Positions 22,656-35,276 of a stretch of 64,000 nucleotides of DNA are shown one piece after another. The translations under genes and the position numbers were made by a program. Positions within the stretch are counted from its first letter, which is position 1. The number at the start of each line of letters is the position of its first letter. This DNA is from Glebionis coronaria (lineage: Eukaryota > Streptophyta > Magnoliopsida > Asterales > Asteraceae): assembly GCA_025667525.1 (NCBI GenBank), contig CM046879.1, positions 364,826,639-364,890,638 on the forward strand, in the 5' to 3' direction. The notes beneath the pieces are model-generated. The model made no database searches and was not told the DNA's origin. It was given only the letters and a program-made list of their open reading frames with translations.

Positions 22656-25481
22656 ACATCTTGTGTGATTGGTTTGATAGTTAGGGTATAACATATTTGA
22701 TGAGTTTTGTGTAGGTTTAATCAATGTTAAATTGTGTGAGTAATATCTAAAGACGAGTAAATTCACCAAAGATGTTAAGAAGTTTAACGACTAATACTTG
22801 ACTAGACCTCAAGGCTGTTCTTGTTTGATTGGGTTGCGAGGCTTAGTCAAGTGTCAGTTGTAACGCAGCTTAAGATTTTTAGTGAATTTCCTCGGGGTGG
22901 ATAAGACTTACATGATCTGACAAGGTGATTACCTCATTGACGTTTGACTAGTGCGGTGCATTAGTACCATTAGTTTGCTTGGTGTGCGAACACTAAAATA
23001 ATGAAAGTCGTTGTCCCTATTTTTATACAATATACGAAGATAAACACTCTATACAAAGTATTACTCCTGTAATACTCCACAAAGTACTATATCATATGGA
23101 ACAAACGTAAATTAGTATTACAAAAATATGAAAACTATCCGGAAATATGACGACGCGTAAGTCGAATGCACGTCAAGGAGAAATTTATGCTAGAGAAATT
23201 GTACAAAGACGAATTTAAAAGTTCTAGTTCATTGGTTTGCAACTAAGTTGCTATTATAAATTCACAAAGTATGATATAACAACTAATATTAAAGGGAAGA
23301 ACTCAGTTATATGAGGATTATCCCATATTAAAGAGATTATCACATGTCACAAGGCTTGGGAACCCTAGATGTGAATTTTGGTCACTTCTAAGAAACCCTA
23401 ATAGTGCGTATCGAACATAAAAAGTCTACAGAATGATTATGAACAAACAGAACCAAATGAACAATTTTTGTGACGAAATTCTTGTAATGGAATTGACTAG
23501 TTGATTGGATTAAACAAATTGAACAATTTTGAGATAAAAATAAATTGACCGAAGTGTCTGAGATGTAATAAAGCATGATCAACGCTCTGGAAAATTTTGT
23601 GATAGAATTGAGTGACTTATGTGGATATTAAATAATTTATTTTTATGAAGATCAAGTGACTCGACATCCGTCGATGTCACCACCAACAAATAAAAACACA
23701 ATTGGGTTATGTAACGTACTTTAAAATTTTTAAATGTTTCTAGTTATTTTTAAAAGTTATCTTTTATATCCTATGAAACTTTTACTTAAGAAATTGTTTT
23801 CACCCTACAACATTTTTATATATGTCGGAAAAAAGTTAATCAAATAATTTTTTTTTCAAGAATGAGTTTTTTTTAAAATATTTTTGGAAAATATAAAAAA
23901 AAAAAATAAAAAAATAAAAAAAAAATTAAAAAAATAAAATAATAATAAGAATACTTTGAAGGAACCATCACCGAAAACTTTGTTAGTAAGAATGTTAGAA
24001 ATTTTGATAAAATATTTTGGTAAATTCAGTAAAGGTATTACTAACAAAAACTACACGATCGATGACAAAATGTTTTGATATAGACTATCATGCAAAGTTT
24101 TAGAAAATCTGGCGTGACGACCAACTTAATGTATAAAACAATACGACTAACGTTGAAACATTTTTTTGTAAGGACTACCATGTAAAGTTTTGGAAAAATC
24201 TAGTTTTACGAACAACTTGATGTGGATGATGCAAACTATTGATAAACTTGACGAGAACTAGTACAAATAAGTATGCAAATTATTTTGTTGATTGTTAAAA
24301 GTGAGCAATGATAACAAATAAAATGAACTATGGACTAATTTGTTGATTGTGAAAGTGAATAATCGTAACGAACGAAATGAACTATGGACTACCAATATAT
24401 AAATTACAACCTCAAAGAGTTAAATTATGATGAAACAGAGGATGCAACCGTTGGCCTCGAGACGTACGTAGCCTGATCAACTACGTATGATCGTGGTCGA
24501 ACGCGAACATGCTCATAGTAGTCATCGTAAAATGAAATATATTGATATCAGTAGAATATATTCAAGTTGCCCTATTCGTCAAAGAAAGATTTATTATGTG
24601 CTATGAACGCTGAACATTTTTCTACCGTCTTAAGTAAAAACGTCGAGTGCACGACACGAGTAAACCTAGTGCGATTATTTCCTTACCCACCATCACATGC
24701 AAGAGCGTGTATGACACGAAAATACAAGGAGCGCTAATTGTTTTAACGACAATTAAACGCAAATAGAACAGAGTCAGAAAAATCTAAAACAAATTTTTAA
24801 ATAATAATGAGAAGAACGAAACGCCTGGAACGCAAACTAAATTGATTAATTAACGGAACTATCTAATAGCAAATATCGCGTAAAGAAGAAACGACTTGAC
24901 CACCATGTGTTAGGACGCTCAATTGTTCAAGATTTTTTGGAAACCGATTCAAGAAACTTTGACGCATACGCTACTTATCACTACCAAGTAGACGGTTGAT
25001 GTGAAAGGGTTAACCAAACTATGTGGAACGATTTTTAAATGTGCGATATCATCCTTAGGAGGGATTGGATTAAACACTTAAGATAAATATTAGCGCAACT
25101 ATAGTAATCTAGGCGAAAACTGACAATACACGACACTTTAAAGTGGAAGTAATATGCGGGACGACGCGAAAAATAATAATGAGAAAACTCGCTAAACAAA
25201 ACCGACGTCGTCGAGAAAATTTGACATTCAAAAAAAAAAAAAAAAAGAAAGAAGAAAAAGATTTAGGGAACGTTATAAGATCATGTACAAGTCGGTAGAA
25301 ATTTTCAATTGTTCTAATTCTGATAAGATTATAGTAATTTTAATCTTAGCAACAAACTAAATAAAAACGAACGCGTTGAACACCATGAAAGGAAGATAAA
25401 AAAATTAATTGACCTCTTGTTTTGATAAACGACGTCGACGTGCTAGTTTTGAGGACAAAACTCAATTTAAGGGATTACGAA

Positions 25482-28400
25482 TGTCACACACGTGAATTTT
25501 GAATCTATTTAATTTATGTAAAACGCGATAGTTCGGGTTAGACTTGCCTGTCTATTGATGTTCCCGATTGGTTACGCGTATTTTGTGTACGAATTTAAAA
25601 TTTCTATGAATGACAATCATGAAAAATTACTACATGAATGACTACTATTCGTTTACGTTACGTGCTAGGAAACTCTATTTTAGGGGTCGACATTATTTAC
25701 ATCAACGTAATCTCATTTAAGATTTCCATTACACAAGACAAATATTTTTCGCTCAATATATATAAACGACATACTTAGAAATTTCCTAATTTCCTCTTTA
25801 AACCAAATTTATTTAACTACTACAACTACTAAGATCTTACTTAAAGTTAATTCTTAAACTACTACTCTATTTTTATAAAAACAACAAACAAACTATTGCA
25901 AATAATACTCAAAATAAAAATGAAACACTTTCTCCCTTTGTCACTATAAAAAATTTGTCCCCTTACAATGATACAAACTCATGTCTTATTAATTGTATTT
26001 CACAAAGGGTACAAATTCAAACTCTAAAATGTAGTACTCCACCCACCATTAAATGCAAGTACTTTTGGTCCCCCTTTCTTTCCCAAATCCGTCGGACACA
26101 ACATTATCACCAAAGTTCTCCATCCTTTTTCTTGTACAATGCCTCTCCAATAAATGTAGTTGATGAAAAGTACTCCATCCCCTTCCTTTTCTTCTGCCCT
26201 AGACGCAAACAAAATAGGACCCTCTTCCCCAAAACAATACAACTTCCTATGTTAGTTCCTTTGGCCAAGTCCTAATTACATTCAAACCACAACACCTAAC
26301 TAAGCCTAACTAAGTAATCCTAACCCTAAAGCTCACTCACTTGCCTATAAATACTAACTCTCTTCTCACTTGAACACACACACTCAAAAACTAAAACATC
26401 AAGAGAAACATTTAAGTACCTTGCTGCTAGGTTTCGGCCAAGAAAACAACACGGGTCACAGTTGGGTTAAGCCACGGCTAAAGGTGTATAAAAATCTTTG
26501 TTTTGATCGTGGGTATTTGTTCGGGTTAAGATTCATTAGTTCTATTCCATATCTTCCGCATCACCTTTCGCTAGGACCATTGTAAGACCTCATTCACCAT
26601 TTTTAGTTTATACACATGTCATATGAAAGTCCCTAGTATGTGCTTTTGAACTTTTGTAATACAATAAAGATGTTATTTTGTACTAGATATACCCACTGTT
26701 AACAAAAATTAAACATGAGGAAACTTGCGATAAACACTAACATAAAACTATCTACACCATTTGTGAATGGGCTGCGTTTATACGCATACGTAGTGTGTGG
26801 TATTGAAACCAAGGAGTAACCAAATACAAGAGTATCATGTAATTTGTATGTGTGTGTTACGGGTATAGTTTGTGTTTCACTGGAGCATACCAAGTAACAA
26901 AAGGGTAAGGATTTCATGCAGAGATTTATATGCAAAACAATTTCAAACATTCTCTTCCTGAGAACGGGTAGCAAGCAGTGGGCATAGCTCTATCAAAAGA
27001 AAAAAAAAACTTTCATCACCTTAAAACATAGAAGTGTGGTGTGTATGATTAGTCGGTAGATAATATCAAACGTAGAAACTTCAAACATTACTCATTTTGA
27101 TCGAAAATATAACTTTTTGGATGTTTCAACACGACCTTTTTACGACCCTTTTTGACCCTCGAGACGGCCTTGACCCGAGTTGGTTAAACAACAAAAGTTG
27201 TAGACGGCCATGCCTTCTACACGACCATATTTTCGGTTCGACCCAAAAGTCATTGTCGAGAACCGTAGATGAGATCGAAAATGACTCATTAAACTCTTTT
27301 CATTTAAAAGGATTTCACGACCCTTATTTCGAACAAGATTTTAGCCCATCAAATGACCTCGGTTTATAAAACTTAAAACTCGGGTCTATAGTTGACCCGG
27401 CTAGCTTTCTAACGATACTTTTAGTTTACACCGAGAGCCACTAACGAGCTCGTTATTCATTTCTAAAAATTAAGAAAATCGGCCTTTCTATCGAAAGGTA
27501 AAGTAGGAAGCGTGTTTTTGAAACTTGCAAAATCTTCAAGATATGAAATGTTGGGTCTCATGTCTCACGACATGAGACATGTCATTTTTTTTATTAAATG
27601 CATAATTAATATTTCTATTAATTTTATTACTTATTATTTAATATATTTTTATAATAAAATATAAAATATATTTAGGATATTTGACCTATTAAACAACCCG
27701 ACTAAATAAATTGTCCTGACCACGAAAGGTTCGATCTTGCTAAATATATCTCGACTAGATGACTACATTATTATTAGACATTAAATGTTCACAAGTGTTA
27801 AAATCGTTGATTTATTTAACAACTCAAGCACATACTACGGGACTAAATGCAATGTTTTATTATAGTTTTGCATGAGTAGTAATACGAACCTTATTTAATT
27901 AGGTTACATATTGTTTTGAGCTATTATTTCTCCATGTCTAAGTTGTGCTATTATAACCTTGCTACTTCTTCGAGGTGAGTTTCATAGCCCCACTTTTAAT
28001 TGTTTTAACTATTTTGGGGTGAGAACATTGCTTGTTTTATACGGATGAACATAAGTGCTAAAACTTGATACGTTTGCCTACATGATGTCTAAGTAGCGAT
28101 ATCCCTAGATGCTTTAGCCCACTATCGTGAACCGTTAATTACTTTGTGTAAGCGCGAATGTTATGGAAAGATCTATTGGGATTGACATCCCTATCTAATG
28201 TTGGTTGTGTGACCAAATTAGATACACTTACATTTGATTCGTTACGAATGCTTTGGGATAGGCATTTGCTCGGGCTCTCATTATATCTTGTTGATTGGTT
28301 AACGCTTCGGTGTCACGAGCTTAGACGTAGGAATACAAACATATACTATTTTTGATTATAACCTTGTTTGGTTATATGCCGAATGCCTGATAAAATCTTA

Positions 28401-28749
28401 TGGTTCATCACACTTATTTATAACTAAACCTATGAACTCACCAACCTTTGTGTTGACACTTTAGCAATGTTTTTCTCAGGTATCAAGACGGAGGAGTGAC
28501 GTGGTTATGCATGGGAGATTTTTAATAAAAAATGGTTGTGACTAGTGTATGGATATTTGGATGAATGTTAAAGTCTTTTGAAATAATGTTTTGTTAATAT
28601 CCGGTGTAATTCGCTTCCGAACAAGTTTTATGCTTTTAATTAAATTAAAACGGCTTTTAAATAGTCTTTCTTTGTATCTATGTCTTGTGATAGTCATGAC
28701 CGTCGCACCCCATTGCGTTGCCTTACTCTGATAAATTGAGGGTGTGACA
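25482..28749 (+). repeat. 3' LTR of the coding-less element (3268 bp)
   Basis: Matches 18588-21848 with about 25 differences by eye, including a 9-bp insertion near 27085 and small homopolymer changes. Followed by the AAACT duplicate. Confidence 0.95.
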
Positions 28750-31700
28750 AAACTGTCCGATGAGTCGAGGACTGAGTTTTCATTTGATTCCAAAACGTCT
28801 AACACCACGTGCTGGTGACACATTAAGAAATGCATGATCTCCCACGTTGAAATGCAAATCCCTACGATGCTTGTCGGCATAACTATTTTGACGTACACGA
28901 GCTTCTTGCAGTTTCTCCTTAGCTACAGCGACTTTTTCGTTGGTCAACTCTATCATCTCCGGACCTTTTAGTGTTTGCTCACCAACCTGATCCCAACAGA
29001 TTGGGAAGCGACACTTCCTACCATACAAATCTCAAGCGGTGCACACTTGATGCTGGCGTACCAACAATTGTTGTATGCAAACTCTACCAAGGAGATGTAA
29101 TTGTCCCAATATACTGTCCATTCTAAAGCACATGCACGAAGCATGTCTTCTAGTGTCTGAATGGTTTGCTCTGACTGCCCGTCTATTTGAGGATGAAAAG
29201 CCGTGCTAAGCTTAAGTTTGGTACCGCAAGCTTTCTGTAGACTCCTCCAAAATCGCGAAGTAAACCGAGGATCTCTGTCTGAGATGATACTGGATGGAGC
29301 ACCATGAAGTCTCATGATCTCCTTCTTATACGTGTCAGCCAATTTGCTAACTGTATCATCCTTCCGGATCGATAAGAAATGAGCTGACTTGGTAAGTCGA
29401 TCAACGATGACCCAAATTGCATCATGCTTCCTCTTGGTCTGCGGAAGTCTGGTGATAAAATCTATGGTTATCTTGTCCCACTTCCACTCTGGAATGTCCA
29501 ATAGTTGTAGTAGACCACTAGACCACTGATGCTCGATCTTAACCTGTTGGTAGGTATGATATTTGGAGACATAGGTAGCAACATCCTGTTTCATACCACT
29601 CCACCAGAAATACTGCTTGATGTCGTGGTACATCTTGGTTGAACCAGGATGAATGGAGAATGGGGAGCTATGAGCTTCAGCCAATAACGCTTCCATGAGT
29701 GTAAGATCATCAGGAACACAAAGTATAGTGCCCTGTCATAAGATGTCGTCGTCATGCAACCGAAACTCTATTTGCTGCTCTAAGTTCTGAATGAGTGCCC
29801 TGCCATAAGTCATGTTCCATTCTAAGATTAGTCAAGTAGCCATGCTATCTACGTACCATGATTTCAATATCTTGTCGCTCTAAGTATCATATAATCTCTT
29901 CCTCTATTTTAATGTAGTTGATCATACCCGACATCCTACTAAGTGCATCTGCCACCACATTCGCCTTGCCGAGATGATACTTCAGATTAATGCCATAATC
30001 CTTCAAAAGCTGTAACCACCTTCTTTGGCTCATATTCAGTTCACGCTTTGTGAAGATGTATTTCAGACTCTTGTGATCTGTGAAGATATCACATGATTCG
30101 CCATACAAGTAGTACCTCTATATCTTTAATGCAAACACGACTGCTACAAGTTCCAAGTCATGCGTAGGGTAGTTCTCCTCATAAGGCTTAAGCTGTCGTG
30201 ATGCGTAAGCAACCACTTTCCCATGTTGCATGAGAACATTTCCAAGTCCCTTCCTTGAAGCATCACTATAGATTTGAAATCCACCTGTACCAGATGGGAG
30301 AGTAAGAATCGATGCAGACACCAGCCTCTTCTTTAGGTCTTCAAAGCTCTTCTCTCTTTCTTCAGTCCAAACGAATTTCTCCCCTTTCCGCATCAGTTTG
30401 GTCAATGGCAGTGCTAATTGGGAAAAGTTCTCTATGAACCTACGGTAGTAACCAGCTCCGGCTAGAAAGCTACGAACTTCTGTTGCTGATGTCGGTCTTG
30501 GAAACTTGGTAATAGCCTCAACCTTTGCAGGATCCTTGGTTATTCCTTTTGCGGATACTATGTGGCCTAGGAACGTCACTTTATTCAACCAGAATTCGTA
30601 TTCGGAGAACTTGGCATACAGTTGCTTCTGGCAAAGTATCTGTAATACTGTACGAAGATGGTCTCCGTGTTCCTCCTTTGACTTAGAGAAAATTAGAGTA
30701 TCGTCAATGAAGATGATGACTAACTTGTCCATAAACTCATGGAAGATACGGTTCATTAAGTCCATGAAAACTGCTAGATCATTGGTAAGGCCAAATGGCA
30801 TGACTACAAATTCTTAATGTCCATAACGTATACGGAAAGCAGTCTTAGCGATCTCCTGCTCACCCGTAGCTGATGATCGCCCGACCTCAGATCAATCTTG
30901 GAGAAATGTTTGTCCCCTTGGAGTTGGTCAAACAGATCATCAATGCGTGGCAAATGATATCGATTCCTGATGGTGATCTTATTAAGCTCACGATAATCAA
31001 TGCAGAGACACATACTGCCTTCCTTCTTCTTCACGAATAGAACCGGTGTGCCCCATGGAGATCCACTAGGGCAGATGAAACCTCGTTCCAAAAGTTCCTG
31101 CAGATGTTCTTTTAACTCCTTAAGATCTATTGGAGCCATGCCATAAGGATCCTTGGAAATTGGCTTAGCTCCTGGAATGAGCTCAATATTAAACTCTACC
31201 TCACGAGCAGGTGGTATGCCCGGAAGTTCTTCTGGAAACACGTCGAGAAATTCTGACAGGATCGGTTGATTTTGGATAGATGGAGATTTGACCTCCATGT
31301 CATGAATAGTAGAAAAGTAGCCCTCGCAATCATGTGATAGTAATGTGCGTGCTTGTAGGGTTGAAATTATTTGTACAGACCTTCCGGATATAAAACTGTT
31401 GTGAATGTACTCTGGTGTGTTTACATCACCGAAGATGACCCGATATGAATGGAAATCAATGGTGGCGTGGTGTTGGGATAGCCAGTCCATGCCTAATATC
31501 ATGTCGAAATCGCACATGTCTAGTGGAAGTGTGTCAACTGGACGAATTTTGTCGTCAAACTCGAGGGGAAGACCCTTGTACCCATGTGTTATGCGAACAG
31601 AGTCTCTTAAGGGCGTGGAAATGTTTAAGACATTTTCTAATGACATAGGGGATATCCTAACATTATTGGCATAAGAGTTGAGATGACCGAATGACTAGCA

Positions 31701-32176
31701 CCCGTGTCAAATAATACGCATGCAGCTTGACCATACATATACAAGATTCCAGTGATGGTACCTGTTGACTTGTTGTCCTGATCATGCGAGGTCGTGTACA
31801 CCCGTCCAGTAGTAGGAGGTAGCTTGGAGTCGGCATGTCCAGAAGTGCCCTCTATCTCACCTTTACGGCAGTCCTTCATGCGATGGCCTGGCTGGCCACA
31901 CTTGAAGCAAGCATCGCTATCACGACGACATGGCCCTGGGTGCCTGCGGTTGTACGTAGTGTATAGAGGGTGAGTATACCCTCCAACAGGTGCCCTAGCT
32001 GGCTAGGAGCCTGTTCAGAAAAGTATACATGAGACATGATTAAAGGGTACAAACAGGACAATGCAGAAAATTGTAAGACATAATACTAGATGTAGCTGCA
32101 CGGTTTGGCTGTGAACCTCTGCGGTCCTTCTCCCTTTCGTTTAAATTATTCCTGGTAGTAGATGTTGAAGTGTCAG
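28750..32176 (-). pseudogene. Element A pol (protease to integrase) and gag C-terminus, broken
   Basis: Minus-strand counterpart of B's pol. Recognisable parts in coding order: gag exon 3 (about 32095-32155), zinc-knuckle region (about 31865-31930), protease with [10 protein letters not shown] (about 31700), RT with [10 protein letters not shown] (about 30700), RNase H ([11 protein letters not shown], about 30270), integrase zinc region ([17 protein letters not shown], about 29620) and catalytic core ([25 protein letters not shown]). Frames change or stop near 29000, 29700-29890, 30110, 30800, 31640 and 31880, so no polyprotein can be made. The left end is cut by the LARD-like element and continues at 18587; the right end is cut by element B inside gag intron 2. 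Confidence 0.93.
32172..32176. repeat. Target-site duplication GTCAG (left) of element B
   Basis: GTCAG here and at 43567-43571 flank element B exactly. Element B's own intron 2 has AGTGTCAGCATG at the matching place, so B inserted into the same intron of A. Confidence 0.95.
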
Positions 32177-35100
32177 TGTAACACCCCATTTTGGAAATGG
32201 AATATTACGCATATCATGGCGTGTCATCAAAGCATACAAGGATAAATGTCTAAGCATTATTCAACCATAAAAGGAAATACCAGAAACAAACATCGGTATC
32301 CCAAAGTAAAGCTCATCACACACAAACATAAATACTGTAGAAGGAAGGACGAAACAATGTCCAAAGCAACTGTATCAAAGTAAAGGAAATGCATAAAGTA
32401 AAGAAAGACAGTAAAGCTTCCAATCCATAGGCACCTACGTTTCAGATCTACGAGCGTCCCTGAGTACCTGCCGTTTTGGGAACATGAAAAGGAAAACGGC
32501 TGAGCAAGACGCTCAGTGCACGGATGTACAATAAAGCATGATATAGGATAAGCGTGTAACATATAACAGCGGAAGACTAAGTACTGAGTAAACTGGTTAA
32601 GTAACATGAAAACTGGTTTTATAGTTTGAAAAGCCTTATGTTTAACCTGTGAAAACTGTTTTAACATATATATACCATAGCCCATATAGGTCATGAAAAG
32701 GTCACGTGCATGAATACTTGGAGGGGTGACCTCATCATGCTGATTAGAGGGGATGCCTCTAATCAATATACTGGTTTGGGTAGGAGGGATCAGCTCCTTG
32801 TGAAGGGTGCAAGGCACACACCACATTCACCATGATAAACTGAATAAAACATGTAACTAGGATGCACCCATACGCCCCGACTGATATAATAATATGGCCA
32901 AACTGAAAAGGGACGCCACGAGCAATCACTCCGCCGTGGGGAAGTCATAACATCGGTGCCTCCAATGCTATGGTTATGGTACCTCCATAACTAGGTGAAA
33001 CTGGTCATGCTTGTATATGGCTATAGTTTATGCTAAATTAACATAAGCAGTTCAAAACAATAAAACAAATGCTGGGGAAAACAGTTGGCTGCATACGGGG
33101 AAATCCTAATAAGGAAGGAATGTCCATACTGAAAGGACGGGAATCCGTACCTCAAGTCCAGTGAAATGAACGGAAGAAAGACTCCTACTTCTGGATCACT
33201 AATGCTACATGAATACACACGTGTATAAGTATCGATTCACTGATTACGTACTGGGTTCTGTGTCTTGTTATAGCTGATTTGGTATGTTTTAGGTCATGGT
33301 TCACTGTTTAAAGCCTTAAACTGTGTTTATCTTGTATTTCTGGTTTATCTGATTAAGTATTACTGGTGTTTCATGTATTATTATACTTACTGTGTAATAA
33401 TAAGTAACTTTCCAAAAATAGCAGGTTTCCAAAAATAGAAAGTTTCCAAAAATAGAAAGTTTCCAAAAATAGAAAGTTTCCAAAAATAGAAAGTTTCCAA
33501 AAATAGAAAGTTACCAAAAATAGAAAGTTTCCAAAAATAGAAAGTTTCCAAAAATAGAAAGTTTCCAAAAATAGAATTTACTGCCTAAAATAAATTAGTT
33601 TCTAAAAATAGAAAGTTTCCAAAAATAGATCAGCTGCCTTAATTAAATAAGTTTCCATATATAGAAAGTTGCCATGATTAGGTTAGCTGCCTGAATTAGA
33701 TTGATTTCCATATATAGAAGGTTTTCCATAATTAGATTAGTTGCCTTATTTAATTAAGTTTCTATAAATAGAAGTTTCCATAATTAGAATTAAGCTGATT
33801 TCATAAGCTAACATATAAGTCTAAGTGTTATAAGCTTACTACTTAAGTCATATGATATAGTGTATAGTTTAATTATTATTTCATGTATTTTAATTAAACT
33901 ATAGGTTAAGCATTTTAATTAAAGTATAACATGTATAATTAAAATGAAATGAAAATACTTAGGTTAACATGTGTATTATTATTAATAATAATATAACCTA
34001 AGTCATGTCTAAATTAATTAATTATAGGCATGTTTTAATAATTAATTAATTATAACTTATAACATAAAATACTTAGGTTAAATTAATGTCATGATAAACT
34101 AATAATTAAAATAACCTAAGTCACGATTTAATTAATATTTCATGTTATTAATTAATTATATCCTAAGTTCATGATTCATAAAAATTACATGTAACATAGA
34201 TCATGATTTTAACCAACGAACCGTGAACCGGGTATGAATTCGACACCGTACCCCTGGCCAAACCCGGGGCACACGTGTCCCCTTGCTGCCGTGGGTCCCA
34301 CATGAGCCAACCAAGACCAATTGTGGTCTTGGTGGTGGCGGCAATAGCAAACCAAACCCCCCTCGGGTTTGTTTTGCTAGGCGGCTAGAAACAAACACCC
34401 CTTTAAATCATTCCTTGATTTTATTTAATATCAAAACATGTTAGATCAATGATTAATTATCTTGTTTTCATAAGAAAAATAATAACATGTTCATGAAGAT
34501 AATCAAAGATCAAAAGAATTAAAAAGAATTAAAAAGAAGGGTTAGAAAGGTATACCACTATGTAGCTTGGAAAAAGGATGAACAAACACGTATTCTAACA
34601 CTTGTTTTTAAGATCAAAATCAATCAAACACCCCCTTATGATGGTGTATAGGTGGCGGCACAAAGGAGGCAAAAAGGAGAGGAGAAAACTCTTTTTAGGG
34701 TTTTTAGTTTATTTCTTGTAAAATGAAAATGAAAACATGTTTAACACTTTACCCCCCTTAACTTGAAAAGTCCATGGGCTAAGCCCATTCCATGCATGTG
34801 TGCCGTGGGTATGGGGGCCCCACATGGGGTACCCGTACCTTTCTCGTGTCCCGATGTTTCGTGTTCGTTCGTGGTTAAACGTGCTCGTGTTTAACGTGTT
34901 TCTGTTTAATCTAACGTGTCGTTTATCGTAAACTTAACGCTCGTAAATATATTATAAGTATTTACGTAATTATTTTAGTTAGTATTTTAAATGGTGTTCA
35001 TGATTTAATTATGTTCACGTGATATATTATTAACTGTTTATCATGGGTTCGTACGTAATCGATACTTGTCATGACATACACGTATGCACTTGCTTGATTA

Positions 35101-35199
35101 TTAGCACATGAATGTGATCAATACTACATGAGGTAAGTTTTAATCTAGAACGTACGATCTTAAGGGCACTGTTCATGGTAAAAGCATGCGGGTTTTACA
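32177..35199 (-). repeat. Element B 3' LTR (3023 bp)
   Basis: On the plus strand it runs TGTAACACCCC to GGGTTTTACA. A 189-codon frame (32257-32826, minus) is inside it; the same stretch is a broken frame in the related LTRs, so it is not supported as a gene. A block around 32418-32480 with ACGGCAGGTACTCAGGG (minus strand) is kept in all family LTRs. Confidence 0.96.
33411..33575 (-). repeat. 17-bp minisatellite in B 3' LTR, 10 units
   Basis: Unit AAAGTTTCCAAAAATAG on the plus strand; unit 7 has TTACC for TTTCC in both LTRs. The 5' LTR has 11 units. Confidence 0.95.
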
Positions 35200-35200
35200 A

Positions 35201-35218
35201 TTCTTCCCCCCTAAAAAG
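35201..35218 (-). other. Polypurine tract of element B
   Basis: Minus strand CTTTTTAGGGGGGAAGAA immediately before the 3' LTR. Confidence 0.85.
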
Positions 35219-35276
35219 AATAATTCGTCCCCGAATTATAGATAAAGTAAGCTGAAAAGAAGTGACATACCCGAAC

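Larger units (their letters stand above)
21866..25466 (+). other. Internal region of the LARD-like element, no protein-coding content
   Basis: 3.6 kb, AT-rich. No polymerase or gag motif in six frames. It holds short tandem repeats (22203-22290), a diverged 0.15-kb direct duplication (22501-22655 and 22759-22915) and homopolymer-rich tracts near 23850-23940 and 25229-25262. Any function would be as RNA (packaging, dimerisation). Confidence 0.75.
18588..28749 (+). mobile_element. Large LTR retrotransposon without coding capacity (LARD-like), full length
   Basis: A 10,162-bp element with LTRs of 3261 and 3268 bp whose termini are perfect 8-bp inverted repeats (TGTCACAC / GTGTGACA). It has a 5-bp target duplication, an initiator-Met-type primer-binding site at 21852 and a weak polypurine tract before 25482. 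The 3.6-kb interior shows no gag, protease, RT or integrase motif in any frame. It must be mobilised in trans; a Tekay-type partner is plausible because of the long LTRs and the same primer site, but this is inference. About 25 differences between LTRs (under 1%) indicate a fairly recent insertion. Confidence 0.93.

Noticed and set aside
23850..23945. A/T homopolymer tracts as a poly(A) tail of a LINE or processed pseudogene
   Set aside because: No coding sequence or target duplication adjoins it, and it lies inside the LARD-like interior.
32257..32826. 189-codon frame present in both B LTRs
   Set aside because: The two copies are the same LTR DNA. In related LTRs (A, left-edge LTR) the same stretch is interrupted, so no protein is conserved.
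33411..33575. Regular 17-bp array as a possible CRISPR
   Set aside because: Units are directly adjacent without spacers, in a plant LTR; it is a minisatellite.
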